A stretch of 10,555 nucleotides of DNA, taken from contig JBCCQH010000165.1 in NCBI GenBank assembly GCA_039024435.1, positions 1-10,555 on the forward strand, read 5' to 3'. The DNA comes from JBCCQH01 sp039024435 (GTDB lineage Bacteria; Bacteroidota; Bacteroidia; J057; JADKCL01). Of this stretch, positions 1 to 6,036 are shown piece after piece. Position numbers and translations under genes: made by a program. Every line of letters starts with the position of its first letter. Within the stretch, counting starts at the first letter, position 1. Below the pieces are notes generated by a model that ran no database searches, was not told the origin of the DNA, and was given only the letters and a program-made list of their open reading frames with translations.

Positions 1-1
1 C

Positions 2-283
2 TACAACCAGTTGAAGGACCGGTTTGCGAGGCACCTCCCGGTGCGGGCCCAAGGCAAAAAGGCGGTCAAATTGCTGCCCTGGGTACACATTTCGGTCACC
101 AACGTGAAGCGCAACCTCTCGGGGATATTCCACGGTGTGAGCGAAAAGTACTTGCAGAATTACCTGGATGAATTCTGCTACAAGCTGAACCGACGTTACG
201 AAGGGGAAACCCGATTTGCGACCATCCTGGGCAATTCGCTCCGGCATTGGAACAAATACCACGTGTGGCAAAGAAGCGGATAG
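2..283 (+). CDS. IS1595-family (ISXO2-like) transposase, C-terminal part
   Basis: This reading frame is already open at the left edge of the window and ends at a TAG at 281-283, so only the last 93 or so residues are present. They carry the typical tail of ISXO2-like DDE transposases: a WVHISVTNVKRNL segment, then HGVS, then a YLDEFCYKLNRRY block. In this family those blocks follow the last acidic catalytic position and close the RNase H-like domain. The protein would cut and join the ends of its insertion sequence. I see no inverted repeat in the roughly 40 bases after the stop that I can assign as the element's right end. Whether the gene is intact depends on sequence to the left. The gene converges on the AraC-type regulator, 43 bases away. 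The family call is firm; the element's name is unknown. Confidence 0.85.
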   Translation, partial: YNQLKDRFARHLPVRAQGKKAVKLLPWVHISVTNVKRNLSGIFHGVSEKYLQNYLDEFCYKLNRRYEGETRFATILGNSLRHWNKYHVWQRSG

Positions 284-301
284 TCATTCAACCGAAAAGT
301 A

Positions 302-328
302 AATTGGGCCAGCGGCGGCGACCCAATT
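302..328. terminator. Hairpin between convergent genes, possible bidirectional terminator
   Basis: Perfect 7-bp arms AATTGGG (302-308) and CCCAATT (322-328) enclose a 13-base GC-rich loop. The hairpin lies between the transposase stop and the AraC gene and overlaps the AraC stop codon (327-329). On the minus strand it is followed by a short T-run (ACTTTTCGG); on the plus strand the tail is not T-rich. The position between converging genes fits a terminator, but the weak tails keep this tentative. Confidence 0.45.
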
Positions 329-1226
329 AGTTCATTTCCCGGTATTCCCGGGGCGAGGTGCCGGTGGTCTTGCGAAATGCCTTGTTGAAGGCGCGGCGAT
401 CCGTAAATCCAGTCTGGTAAGCGATTTCGGTCAGGTTGTGATCGGTAGTGGTCAGCAGTTCTTGCCCTTTCTCGATCCGGCGGGCCAGCACGTACTGGTA
501 GGGTGAGCGGCCGTAGACTTGCTTGAAGCAGCGGAGAAAGTGGTATTTCGAGAGGCAGGAAAGCTCGGCCAGATCATCAAGGGCAATGTCTTCCAAGAAG
601 TGCGCCTCAATGTAATTCCGTGCAATGCTCACACGCCGGTAGACCTCCTGCCGTGTGGCGGGCCGTTCCATTTCCAGATTGCCGAGAAGCTGGTCGATCT
701 CGCGCTGGCTCAAGACCAGGTGCTCGGCGAGTTCGGTAAGAAAGGTGCTCAGACCGTTCAGTTTCTGCATCCGCTGGGTGCGTAGGAAAGGGATGGTTTT
801 CTGCAAATATTTCCCCAACGCATTCTCCCCCAGGCTGTATATTTTTTCCAGGAACGAAAGATTGCTACCCGGACGGGGATTTTCCAAAAGGCCATCGTGT
901 CCGAGTTGACCGCTGTGGTAAATCTCCTGGACCAGCTCGGGATCGAGGTAGATGCAGATGCCTTCTACGGCTTCCCGCGCCCGGACCTGACAGTGAAATT
1001 GTTGGTGTTCATTGACCAGCAGGAAGTAGCCCGGGCGAATCCGGTGGGTGAGGTGCCCGATGGTATAATTTTCCGTGCCGGTGAGGGCCAGCTTCAGAGA
1101 AAGGCCCGAATCGGCCTCACGCCGGTCAAAAGCGGTGACCCGAGAGTGGAGTACGACATTGCGAAAGTTCAGCGGAGAATGCGCAAGGTTATTGCCGACT
1201 TGGCGGATATGTGCGGTAGCGGTCAA
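327..1226 (-). CDS. AraC-family transcriptional regulator
   Basis: A 299-residue cytoplasmic DNA-binding protein. The C-terminal 100 residues form a canonical AraC/XylS domain with two helix-turn-helix units: LDDLAELSCLSKYHFLRCFK (about 216-235) and LTEIAYQTGFTDRRAFNKAF (about 265-284), closed by the family signature TGTSPREYR. The N-terminal 190 residues look like a small cupin-like sensing domain (GHLTHRIRPGYFLLVNEHQQ, about 57-76) followed by a helical linker, but I cannot name a ligand. The first codon is uncertain. The only plausible start in the open frame is TTG at 1226, since the frame closes at 1248-1250 and there is no upstream ATG. No Shine-Dalgarno is visible. The gene is divergent from the T9SS-exported protein across 665 bases, so that gene is a possible but unproven target. 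The family is sure, the function is not. Confidence 0.9.
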   Translation of the reverse strand: MTATAHIRQVGNNLAHSPLNFRNVVLHSRVTAFDRREADSGLSLKLALTGTENYTIGHLTHRIRPGYFLLVNEHQQFHCQVRAREAVEGICIYLDPELVQEIYHSGQLGHDGLLENPRPGSNLSFLEKIYSLGENALGKYLQKTIPFLRTQRMQKLNGLSTFLTELAEHLVLSQREIDQLLGNLEMERPATRQEVYRRVSIARNYIEAHFLEDIALDDLAELSCLSKYHFLRCFKQVYGRSPYQYVLARRIEKGQELLTTTDHNLTEIAYQTGFTDRRAFNKAFRKTTGTSPREYREMN

Positions 1227-1891
1227 TGCGATGGGAATTTTATTTAGCTACGCCGGATCCGGGGCAGGGTTGCACCAGGATTGCGGTCTGTCGTAGCGAA
1301 GGCAATCCTTCAGTAAATCGCCGCCTTCAAGGCCGGGATTGGTTTTGCACGCGGGGGCCCTCGGGTGAGGGGACGACAAAAATGCCAAGGCCTGCAAAAA
1401 CCTCGCTTACCCACGCGCTTGCGATGCCCTTCGTACCGGTCAGACTACTGGATATTGCAGTACCGTGGGAATTTTTCCGCACAATTAGCCCGGATGCAAA
1501 AGTGTCGTTTGCCCTCAGAGACAAAGTCAACTAAACTGATCGAAAAAATATCTATATTTGGTTTAGCGGTGGCGCAAAATTGATTCGAGATTTCTGCCGT
1601 CAGAATTACCGAATTGAATTTGCTCTGCCTTTTTCACCGGAGCCACGCGTTTGCTTCGGGCGGCTTTCGCTAACCATTTTCGGGGCGATAAACCGCAAGT
1701 GTTAGGTTTAGCGATCAATCAACTACTCACCCGTTTGCTTAGGCCTTGTGCCTTGACGTTGAAAGAAGTCCAAAATCATCTACCGATTGATCGTGCGAAA
1801 AAGCTGGGACAATTTGATCTTGTACTGCGTACAGTTTCTCCTTGGCCTTGGCGTGAAATGTATGGCATAAATCGATCAATCACTATTTGGA
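1227..1891. other. Long AT-richer intergenic region, no recognised gene
   Basis: This divergent region separates the AraC gene from the T9SS-exported protein. The short open frames in it do not look like protein and match no family I recognise. The stretch from about 1500 to 1890 is visibly more AT-rich than the flanking genes. Items in it are CCGGATCCGG (1253-1262), a perfect 10-bp palindrome about 27 bases upstream of the AraC start; TATATTTG (1553-1560), a match to the Bacteroidota -7 box but without a -33 partner at the right distance; and TGTAC-N3-GTACA (1821-1833), about 60 bases before the start at 1892. All could be regulatory; none is strong alone. Confidence 0.4.
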
Positions 1892-2932
1892 ATGCACCGA
1901 CGTCTATCCATCATTGCCGTTTTCCTTCTGGTCAGCCTGGGTGCCCTCGGACAGGCACGCATCGGATTTTCCCATCTCAATGGTTTCCCGTCGCTCATCG
2001 TACAGGGAAACGCCTATACCGTCTCCGGCCACCTCATCAATACCGGCCAGAGCCCGCTGACCGCTCCCCTCGATATCTACTTCGCCGTCGGCAATGGACC
2101 GGCGGTGCTGATCGAAAGCAACGTCAACCTAGGGACCATCGCCCCGGGAGACAGCGTGTTGTGGACGAAAAGCGGACACCATTTTCCCGGCGCCCAATTT
2201 TCCCCCGGCAACAATGACGTCCTGATTTGGCCGACCCGCGCGATTGGGCCGGGCAACGTCCAGATAGAATCGGTCAAGAAGCAAAAATCCATCTTCTTCA
2301 TCGCGCCCAATACCGCTGCTTTCCGGATCAATCCCCAACTCGGGGGATTCACCACGGCGGTACCCTTGACCCAGCCGATCAACCTAACGGCCACAGCCGA
2401 GAACGTCGGCGACACCGCCAATTCTGACGAAGTCGCTTTTTACCTAAGCTACAATGGGCTCAGTCCGGTGCGGATCGATGCGGACGGGCAAGCGGTTCCA
2501 GTGGGAAATACGATCACCTTTGTGCTATCTCAATTCATCCTGTTGAATCACCTGCCTTACACCGGCGGCGAGTTTCCGAACGGCATGGTCGGTGAGGTCA
2601 CCTTCTTTGTGGCGGAAACCGATGGCTTGGCCCCGGTCAACTCGGTATCGTTTCCCATTTCGGTGGACAATGTGACGGCGATGGATCCGGCGGCGGTTGC
2701 GGTTACGGCGGTGTACCCCAGTCCCGCGACCGATGTCGTGCAACTGGACTACCGTACGGAGGTGGCCCCGTTGGTGACCGGCGTCGAAGTTTACGACCTG
2801 AACGGGCAAATTGTGCGGTCTTTCCCCGCCGCCGTTTCGCACATTTCGCTCGGCAAATTGGCGGCGGGGAAATACTGGCTGTTGGTGCGGACCGAGGCCG
2901 AGGTGGAGGTGCACGCGTTTATCAAGCAGTAA
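1892..2932 (+). CDS. Secreted protein with two Ig-like repeats and T9SS type A sorting domain
   Basis: A 346-residue protein likely exported by Sec and then by the type IX secretion system to the cell surface or medium. Residues 1-20 form a signal peptide (MHRR, hydrophobic IIAVFLLVSLGALG, cleavage likely near LGQA). Two similar beta-rich repeats follow. Residues 47-92 contain LINTGQSP...DIYFAVGNGP...APGDSVLW, and residues 168-212 contain AENVGDTAN...VAFYLSYNGLSP...VPVGNTITF. They resemble CARDB-like adhesion modules. Residues 275-346 are a standard sorting domain: YPSPATD, VEVYDLNGQIVRSF, ISLGKLAAGKYWLLV, ending AFIKQ. No enzymatic motif is visible, so an adhesive or structural surface role is inferred. 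The ATG at 1892 puts a proper signal peptide at the N-terminus; no Shine-Dalgarno precedes it. It converges on the oxidase gene with 21 bases between stops. Confidence 0.88.
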   Translation: MHRRLSIIAVFLLVSLGALGQARIGFSHLNGFPSLIVQGNAYTVSGHLINTGQSPLTAPLDIYFAVGNGPAVLIESNVNLGTIAPGDSVLWTKSGHHFPGAQFSPGNNDVLIWPTRAIGPGNVQIESVKKQKSIFFIAPNTAAFRINPQLGGFTTAVPLTQPINLTATAENVGDTANSDEVAFYLSYNGLSPVRIDADGQAVPVGNTITFVLSQFILLNHLPYTGGEFPNGMVGEVTFFVAETDGLAPVNSVSFPISVDNVTAMDPAAVAVTAVYPSPATDVVQLDYRTEVAPLVTGVEVYDLNGQIVRSFPAAVSHISLGKLAAGKYWLLVRTEAEVEVHAFIKQ

Positions 2933-2939
2933 GGTTGCT

Positions 2940-2952
2940 GGCGCATCTCGCC
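2940..2952. terminator. Small hairpin between convergent genes
   Basis: GGCG (2940-2943), a 5-base loop and CGCC (2949-2952), followed on the plus strand by TTTATT. It sits in the 21-base gap between the T9SS-exported protein and the oxidase. The stem is only 4 bp, so terminator function is a weak guess based on position. Confidence 0.25.
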
Positions 2953-2953
2953 T

Positions 2954-5425
2954 TTATTCCAATGGGTTGGCGGCGAGGTCATCAAAGCGCACCATCTGCG
3001 AAGCCGAAGGTTTGCCTTTGGAATCCACGTAAAACAGCATGAAGAAACCCGGCGGAATCAAGGCATCCTGCATGTCCGGGGTAGTAAACACCACCGAATT
3101 GGGCGGACGCGACTCCTCTTTCTCGGGGGGCAATATCTTCAGGTCGATGAACATCTGCCCGTTGTCCCAATTGTGGGTGAAGGAAGGCAACTTGATCAAA
3201 ACGACCTTTTCTGGAGCATCGCCCGGGGTGGGAGGCAGGCCATCCACAACCATGCTGTAGGTGCGGTTGCCGCGCAAAAGGTAGAAATCTTTACCGTGCA
3301 ACTTGCGATAGAAATCGGAGTTGCTGGGATTGTTGACGTCGCGGAAGCCAGATAGTTTCAGCTCACGCCCCGGATCGATGTACCGGTAGGGCGGCGAAAA
3401 TATCTCCGCCGTCCAGTTTTCTGTCGGGGTCACCTGCATGCCCGGCAAGGCCCGGGCCATCTGTCCGTCCCGGAAGAAGTACATGTTGACGTCCACCAAG
3501 TCCAGATCTGGTTTGGGCTGGCCCGGCCCGCGGTTAGGCGGCGGCTTTGGAAATTCTTGGCTCACCGATGCCCGGGCACTGTTGCCCCCGGAGACAATTA
3601 CGCGGCCATCGGGCAGCAGCATCGCCCCGTTGTGATAGAGCCGGGGTTCCACCGCCGGCGCCAGGCGTCGGCGGTCGTAGCGGACAAATTTGCCATTTGC
3701 AAACACTGGGGTCATGAGAATCGGGAAGAAAACTGGCCCGTAGAAATCGTAGTTGCCCCCGTTGATGACCAGAACCTGCCGGGTCGGAAGTAAAATTGCG
3801 GTCAGCATGGTGCGGTTATCCTCAAAATGCGTCCCCAAAAAGTCCTTTTCCAGTCGCCAAACGCCATTGGTGACGTCATCTCCGGAAAAGTTGTAGTCCT
3901 CTTTTTTCCGGCTGCCCAGGCCGCCGGCAAATTGGGTGGGATTTTTACTGTCCAGTGGCAGCAAAGTCCCCGGGGAGGTCGGCTGTCCCCCCAGAATGGT
4001 CACACTGCCGGTGTTGGGGTCCACGTAGGAAGTCCCGTACGAAGTAATCGTATCCGGACGGTCCGGGCCCAATGAAAAGCTCACTTTGGGATTCTTTTTA
4101 TCTTCGTTGAATTCCATGAAATAGGTGTGCTTGGTGCGGCGCATGAACTTGGTGTCGCCGGTCCGCAAGCTTACCCAATCGCCTTCCCGGCTCAGGAAGA
4201 TGCGGTTTTTGCTCAGAAGATAGTTGTTCGGGTAGAGCTTGAAGGCGTCAAACTTGTTGTCGTTGATGCACTCGTCTCCGCATTCGCAGGGCAGGGGGAA
4301 ATCGTTGTCGCAGGACCGCGATTCCCAGTAGGCTTGAAATTCTACGTCGTAGCAGGGGGGCGGGACGAAACCAGGATTGATCTCGGTGGTAAATGGCCCA
4401 TTGGGGAGGGTCTTGGCGTCGACCACTTTCCAGGCTTCTTGCGGGGCATCGCGCCGGTAGGCGGCGGGGTTGAAAAACTCGATGTAGGGATTGATTTGGA
4501 AACGGTACATGCGCGGAAAGCCTTCGTCAAAACCCACAAATCCGCTGAAAACCACAATGCGGCCGTCCAGCAAGGGGACCAGGGACGGATACCAACGGCC
4601 CCGCTTCAGGAAGCCGGAGAACTCCCAAGGATAGCTCGGCGCGTATTCTGAAGTGGGCATGACCCGCCAGTCGACCTGCCGCCAATCGATTCCCAGCTCT
4701 TTTTTCCAGTCAAAGATGAAGGTGCTGTTGTGCCCCGTCCGGTAGGGAAAGTAGTACTGCGTCCCGCCGACAAAGAGCGGATTGCCGTTGGGCAATTGCA
4801 GGTGTCCGGTACAAAACATGTCCGATGGGACAAAGCGTTGCGCCACTCCGTTGGAATCTCTCGGTTCATCGACCGGTACCGGATGGGGGATGCGGTAAAA
4901 TGTATTCTCTACCGGATCGTAAATCGCGGCGTTGTTCACCAGGTCGTAATAGTTTTCCTTGCGGAAATTGGGGACCTGCGCGTTCACGAAGCGGCTGTTG
5001 CGGAAGGGATCGTCGTACATATTGAACAGGCCCATTGCGGTGATCGGGTCCGTGTAGTCGGGAAAGGTCTGAATGTTCTTGAAATTCCGCCAACTACTCC
5101 CGCTGACCATCAGGACTTTACCGGAGGGCAACAACAAATTGTGAACCGTCTGCATCCCGAGGATGCGTTCGATGGCGGCCCCCTCGGCTTTGGGGATGAC
5201 GGTTTCCCAGGATCCCAATTCCGATTCGGGGCCGTCGACACTGCGGCTGCGGAAGGCGCGCATTTCCTCCATATACTGCAAGTCGGTCGCCCGTTCAAAG
5301 TGTTTGGTGTGGTCCTCGTGGCCGTGGTGGCTTTCGTGACCTTCGTGGGTCTGCTGTCCCCAAGCGGGCACCAACGACAGCCCCATCGCTGCACCGAGGC
5401 ACAGTAATTTTGCAATCATTTTCAT
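2954..5425 (-). CDS. Secreted copper-radical oxidase, galactose/glyoxal oxidase-like (AA5-type)
   Basis: An 823-residue exported protein, probably a mononuclear copper enzyme oxidising alcohols or aldehydes to make H2O2. Residues 1-23 are a signal peptide (cleavage near AWG-QQ). A His-rich stretch with seven His follows (27-42). The Kelch-type propeller carries motifs that align with the AA5 active site: FCTGH with Cys205, GRWYPS with Tyr279 (the Cys-Tyr radical cofactor), RLYHNG with Tyr597-His598, and FTHNWDNGQ with His751 (copper ligands). Residues about 672-815 form the C-terminal Ig-like early-set domain (AEIFSPPYRY, PPGFFMLFY). The protein is longer than fungal relatives. Spacings 279-597 and 597-751 exceed those in galactose oxidase, and residues 358-386 hold five Cys. 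There is no T9SS sorting domain. The start at 5425 gives the full signal peptide; Met3 is an alternative. The substrate cannot be told. Confidence 0.88.
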   Translation of the reverse strand: MKMIAKLLCLGAAMGLSLVPAWGQQTHEGHESHHGHEDHTKHFERATDLQYMEEMRAFRSRSVDGPESELGSWETVIPKAEGAAIERILGMQTVHNLLLPSGKVLMVSGSSWRNFKNIQTFPDYTDPITAMGLFNMYDDPFRNSRFVNAQVPNFRKENYYDLVNNAAIYDPVENTFYRIPHPVPVDEPRDSNGVAQRFVPSDMFCTGHLQLPNGNPLFVGGTQYYFPYRTGHNSTFIFDWKKELGIDWRQVDWRVMPTSEYAPSYPWEFSGFLKRGRWYPSLVPLLDGRIVVFSGFVGFDEGFPRMYRFQINPYIEFFNPAAYRRDAPQEAWKVVDAKTLPNGPFTTEINPGFVPPPCYDVEFQAYWESRSCDNDFPLPCECGDECINDNKFDAFKLYPNNYLLSKNRIFLSREGDWVSLRTGDTKFMRRTKHTYFMEFNEDKKNPKVSFSLGPDRPDTITSYGTSYVDPNTGSVTILGGQPTSPGTLLPLDSKNPTQFAGGLGSRKKEDYNFSGDDVTNGVWRLEKDFLGTHFEDNRTMLTAILLPTRQVLVINGGNYDFYGPVFFPILMTPVFANGKFVRYDRRRLAPAVEPRLYHNGAMLLPDGRVIVSGGNSARASVSQEFPKPPPNRGPGQPKPDLDLVDVNMYFFRDGQMARALPGMQVTPTENWTAEIFSPPYRYIDPGRELKLSGFRDVNNPSNSDFYRKLHGKDFYLLRGNRTYSMVVDGLPPTPGDAPEKVVLIKLPSFTHNWDNGQMFIDLKILPPEKEESRPPNSVVFTTPDMQDALIPPGFFMLFYVDSKGKPSASQMVRFDDLAANPLE

Positions 5426-5450
5426 GACAATTCAATTTCGCGTCCTTCAA

Positions 5451-5476
5451 GGGCTACGCTACCAATTCGGTAGCCC
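5451..5476 (-). promoter_or_regulatory. Leader hairpin or operator upstream of the oxidase gene
   Basis: GGGCTAC (5451-5457) pairs with GTAGCCC (5470-5476). The overlapping GCTACC (5458-5463) can instead pair with GGTAGC (5469-5474), so two alternative hairpins compete for the same 3' arm. The site lies 26-51 bases before the oxidase start and inside the transcript expected from the promoter at 5551-5580. It could act as an RNA structure or as a protein-binding palindrome; the sequence does not decide. Confidence 0.35.
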
Positions 5477-5550
5477 GATTATTTAAACTTGTGGTTCCAT
5501 AGATTCCGGATGGGTGCCCTGTGGCGCCTTTCCGATTATATTCCTGTAAT

Positions 5551-5580
5551 CAAGATACCAATTTATTGTTGAAAGACAAA
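5551..5580 (-). promoter_or_regulatory. Bacteroidota-type promoter of the oxidase gene
   Basis: On the minus strand TTTG (5577-5580) is followed by exactly 19 bases and TATCTTG (5551-5557). The Bacteroidota primary-sigma consensus is TTTG-N19-TAnnTTTG, so this fits except for one missing T in the -7 box. Transcription would start near 5545 and give a leader of about 120 bases before the oxidase start at 5425. Confidence 0.5.
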
Positions 5581-5621
5581 TTGCGGGAATCTTTGGTTGC
5601 GCGGGGGTAAATTTGCCGGAA

Positions 5622-5781
5622 AGGCGGTTTAAATCTAATTCTGCAATTTTGCTGTGGCATCTTTTTCCGCCCCTCTTCCGCTATTTTCCCGCCGCTAGCT
5701 CGGGCGATGGACGCCAAAATGAGCTTCGATGGACAAAAAAATCTGCGCTCGCAAACTTCACAAACCAATTTTAAACCGCCT
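5622..5781 (-). mobile_element. 160-bp MITE-like repeat element with terminal inverted repeats (copy A)
   Basis: The element is bounded by perfect 12-bp inverted repeats, AGGCGGTTTAAA at 5622-5633 and TTTAAACCGCCT at 5770-5781. Its reverse complement matches the right end of the window (10416-10555) over 140 aligned bases with 18 mismatches by my hand count (about 87% identity) and no gaps. Terminal inverted repeats, small size and more than one copy suggest a non-autonomous transposable element or a structured dispersed repeat. I see no clear target-site duplication. On the minus strand it holds a short TTG-started frame beginning LVCEVCERRFFC that continues past the left end; this is probably not a gene, although the frame stays open in both copies for some 37 codons. 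Confidence 0.7.
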
Positions 5782-5982
5782 CTGAGCTTCCGGTCGGGTT
5801 TGCTGATTTTGGGGTGGTTCGCTCGCGTCTGTGTGCGGTTCCATGCCTTCTTGCTCGTCGAGGGAGATGAATCTTCCGAGCGAGTTGCGGTCGAAGTATA
5901 CCGCAGGAGGGAAATTGACCGGTGCCGTGGACCATTGGCCTGCCGCTGAGTCGGAGGACCGTTCGGTGCCGATGCACATTAT
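5782..5982. other. Intergenic stretch with a possible gene remnant on the minus strand
   Basis: The minus strand is open from about 5979 down to the repeat element, where the element itself supplies the final residues RRFKIGL and a stop. The peptide (for example NFPPAVYFDRNSLGRF) has a protein-like composition, but I recognise no family and see no good start signal. It could be a piece of a gene cut by the repeat, or chance. Confidence 0.2.
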
Positions 5983-5999
5983 TTACACCATTGGTGTAA
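5983..5999. promoter_or_regulatory. 17-bp palindrome, operator-like
   Basis: TTACACCA (5983-5990) and TGGTGTAA (5992-5999) are perfect inverted arms around a single T. The site lies 37 bases before the ATG at 6037 and just upstream of a -7-like box, which is where a repressor or activator dimer would bind. No regulator can be assigned. Confidence 0.45.
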
Positions 6000-6021
6000 T
6001 TTTACTAAGACATACAGCAAC

Positions 6022-6029
6022 TAACTTTG
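6022..6029 (+). promoter_or_regulatory. Possible -7 promoter box before the transglutaminase-like gene
   Basis: TAACTTTG matches the Bacteroidota -7 consensus TAnnTTTG exactly. No -33 TTTG stands 19 bases upstream; the nearest TTG (5991-5993) is 28 bases away and inside the palindrome. Transcription from this box would begin almost at the ATG (6037), giving a leaderless or nearly leaderless message. Confidence 0.3.
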
Positions 6030-6036
6030 TCCAACT

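Noticed and set aside
1651..1890. Plus-strand open frame leading into the T9SS gene region
   Set aside because: It overlaps the real gene in another frame, starts from a weak codon, matches no family I know, and lies in AT-rich intergenic sequence.
4127..5407. Long plus-strand open frames opposite the oxidase
   Set aside because: They are antisense shadows of a clearly real 823-residue gene in GC-rich sequence and have no family features.
2954..5425. Lipoprotein signal at Cys9 of the oxidase
   Set aside because: The residues before Cys9 (AKLL) do not form a lipobox and the hydrophobic segment continues past it; a standard signal peptide with cleavage near AWG fits better.
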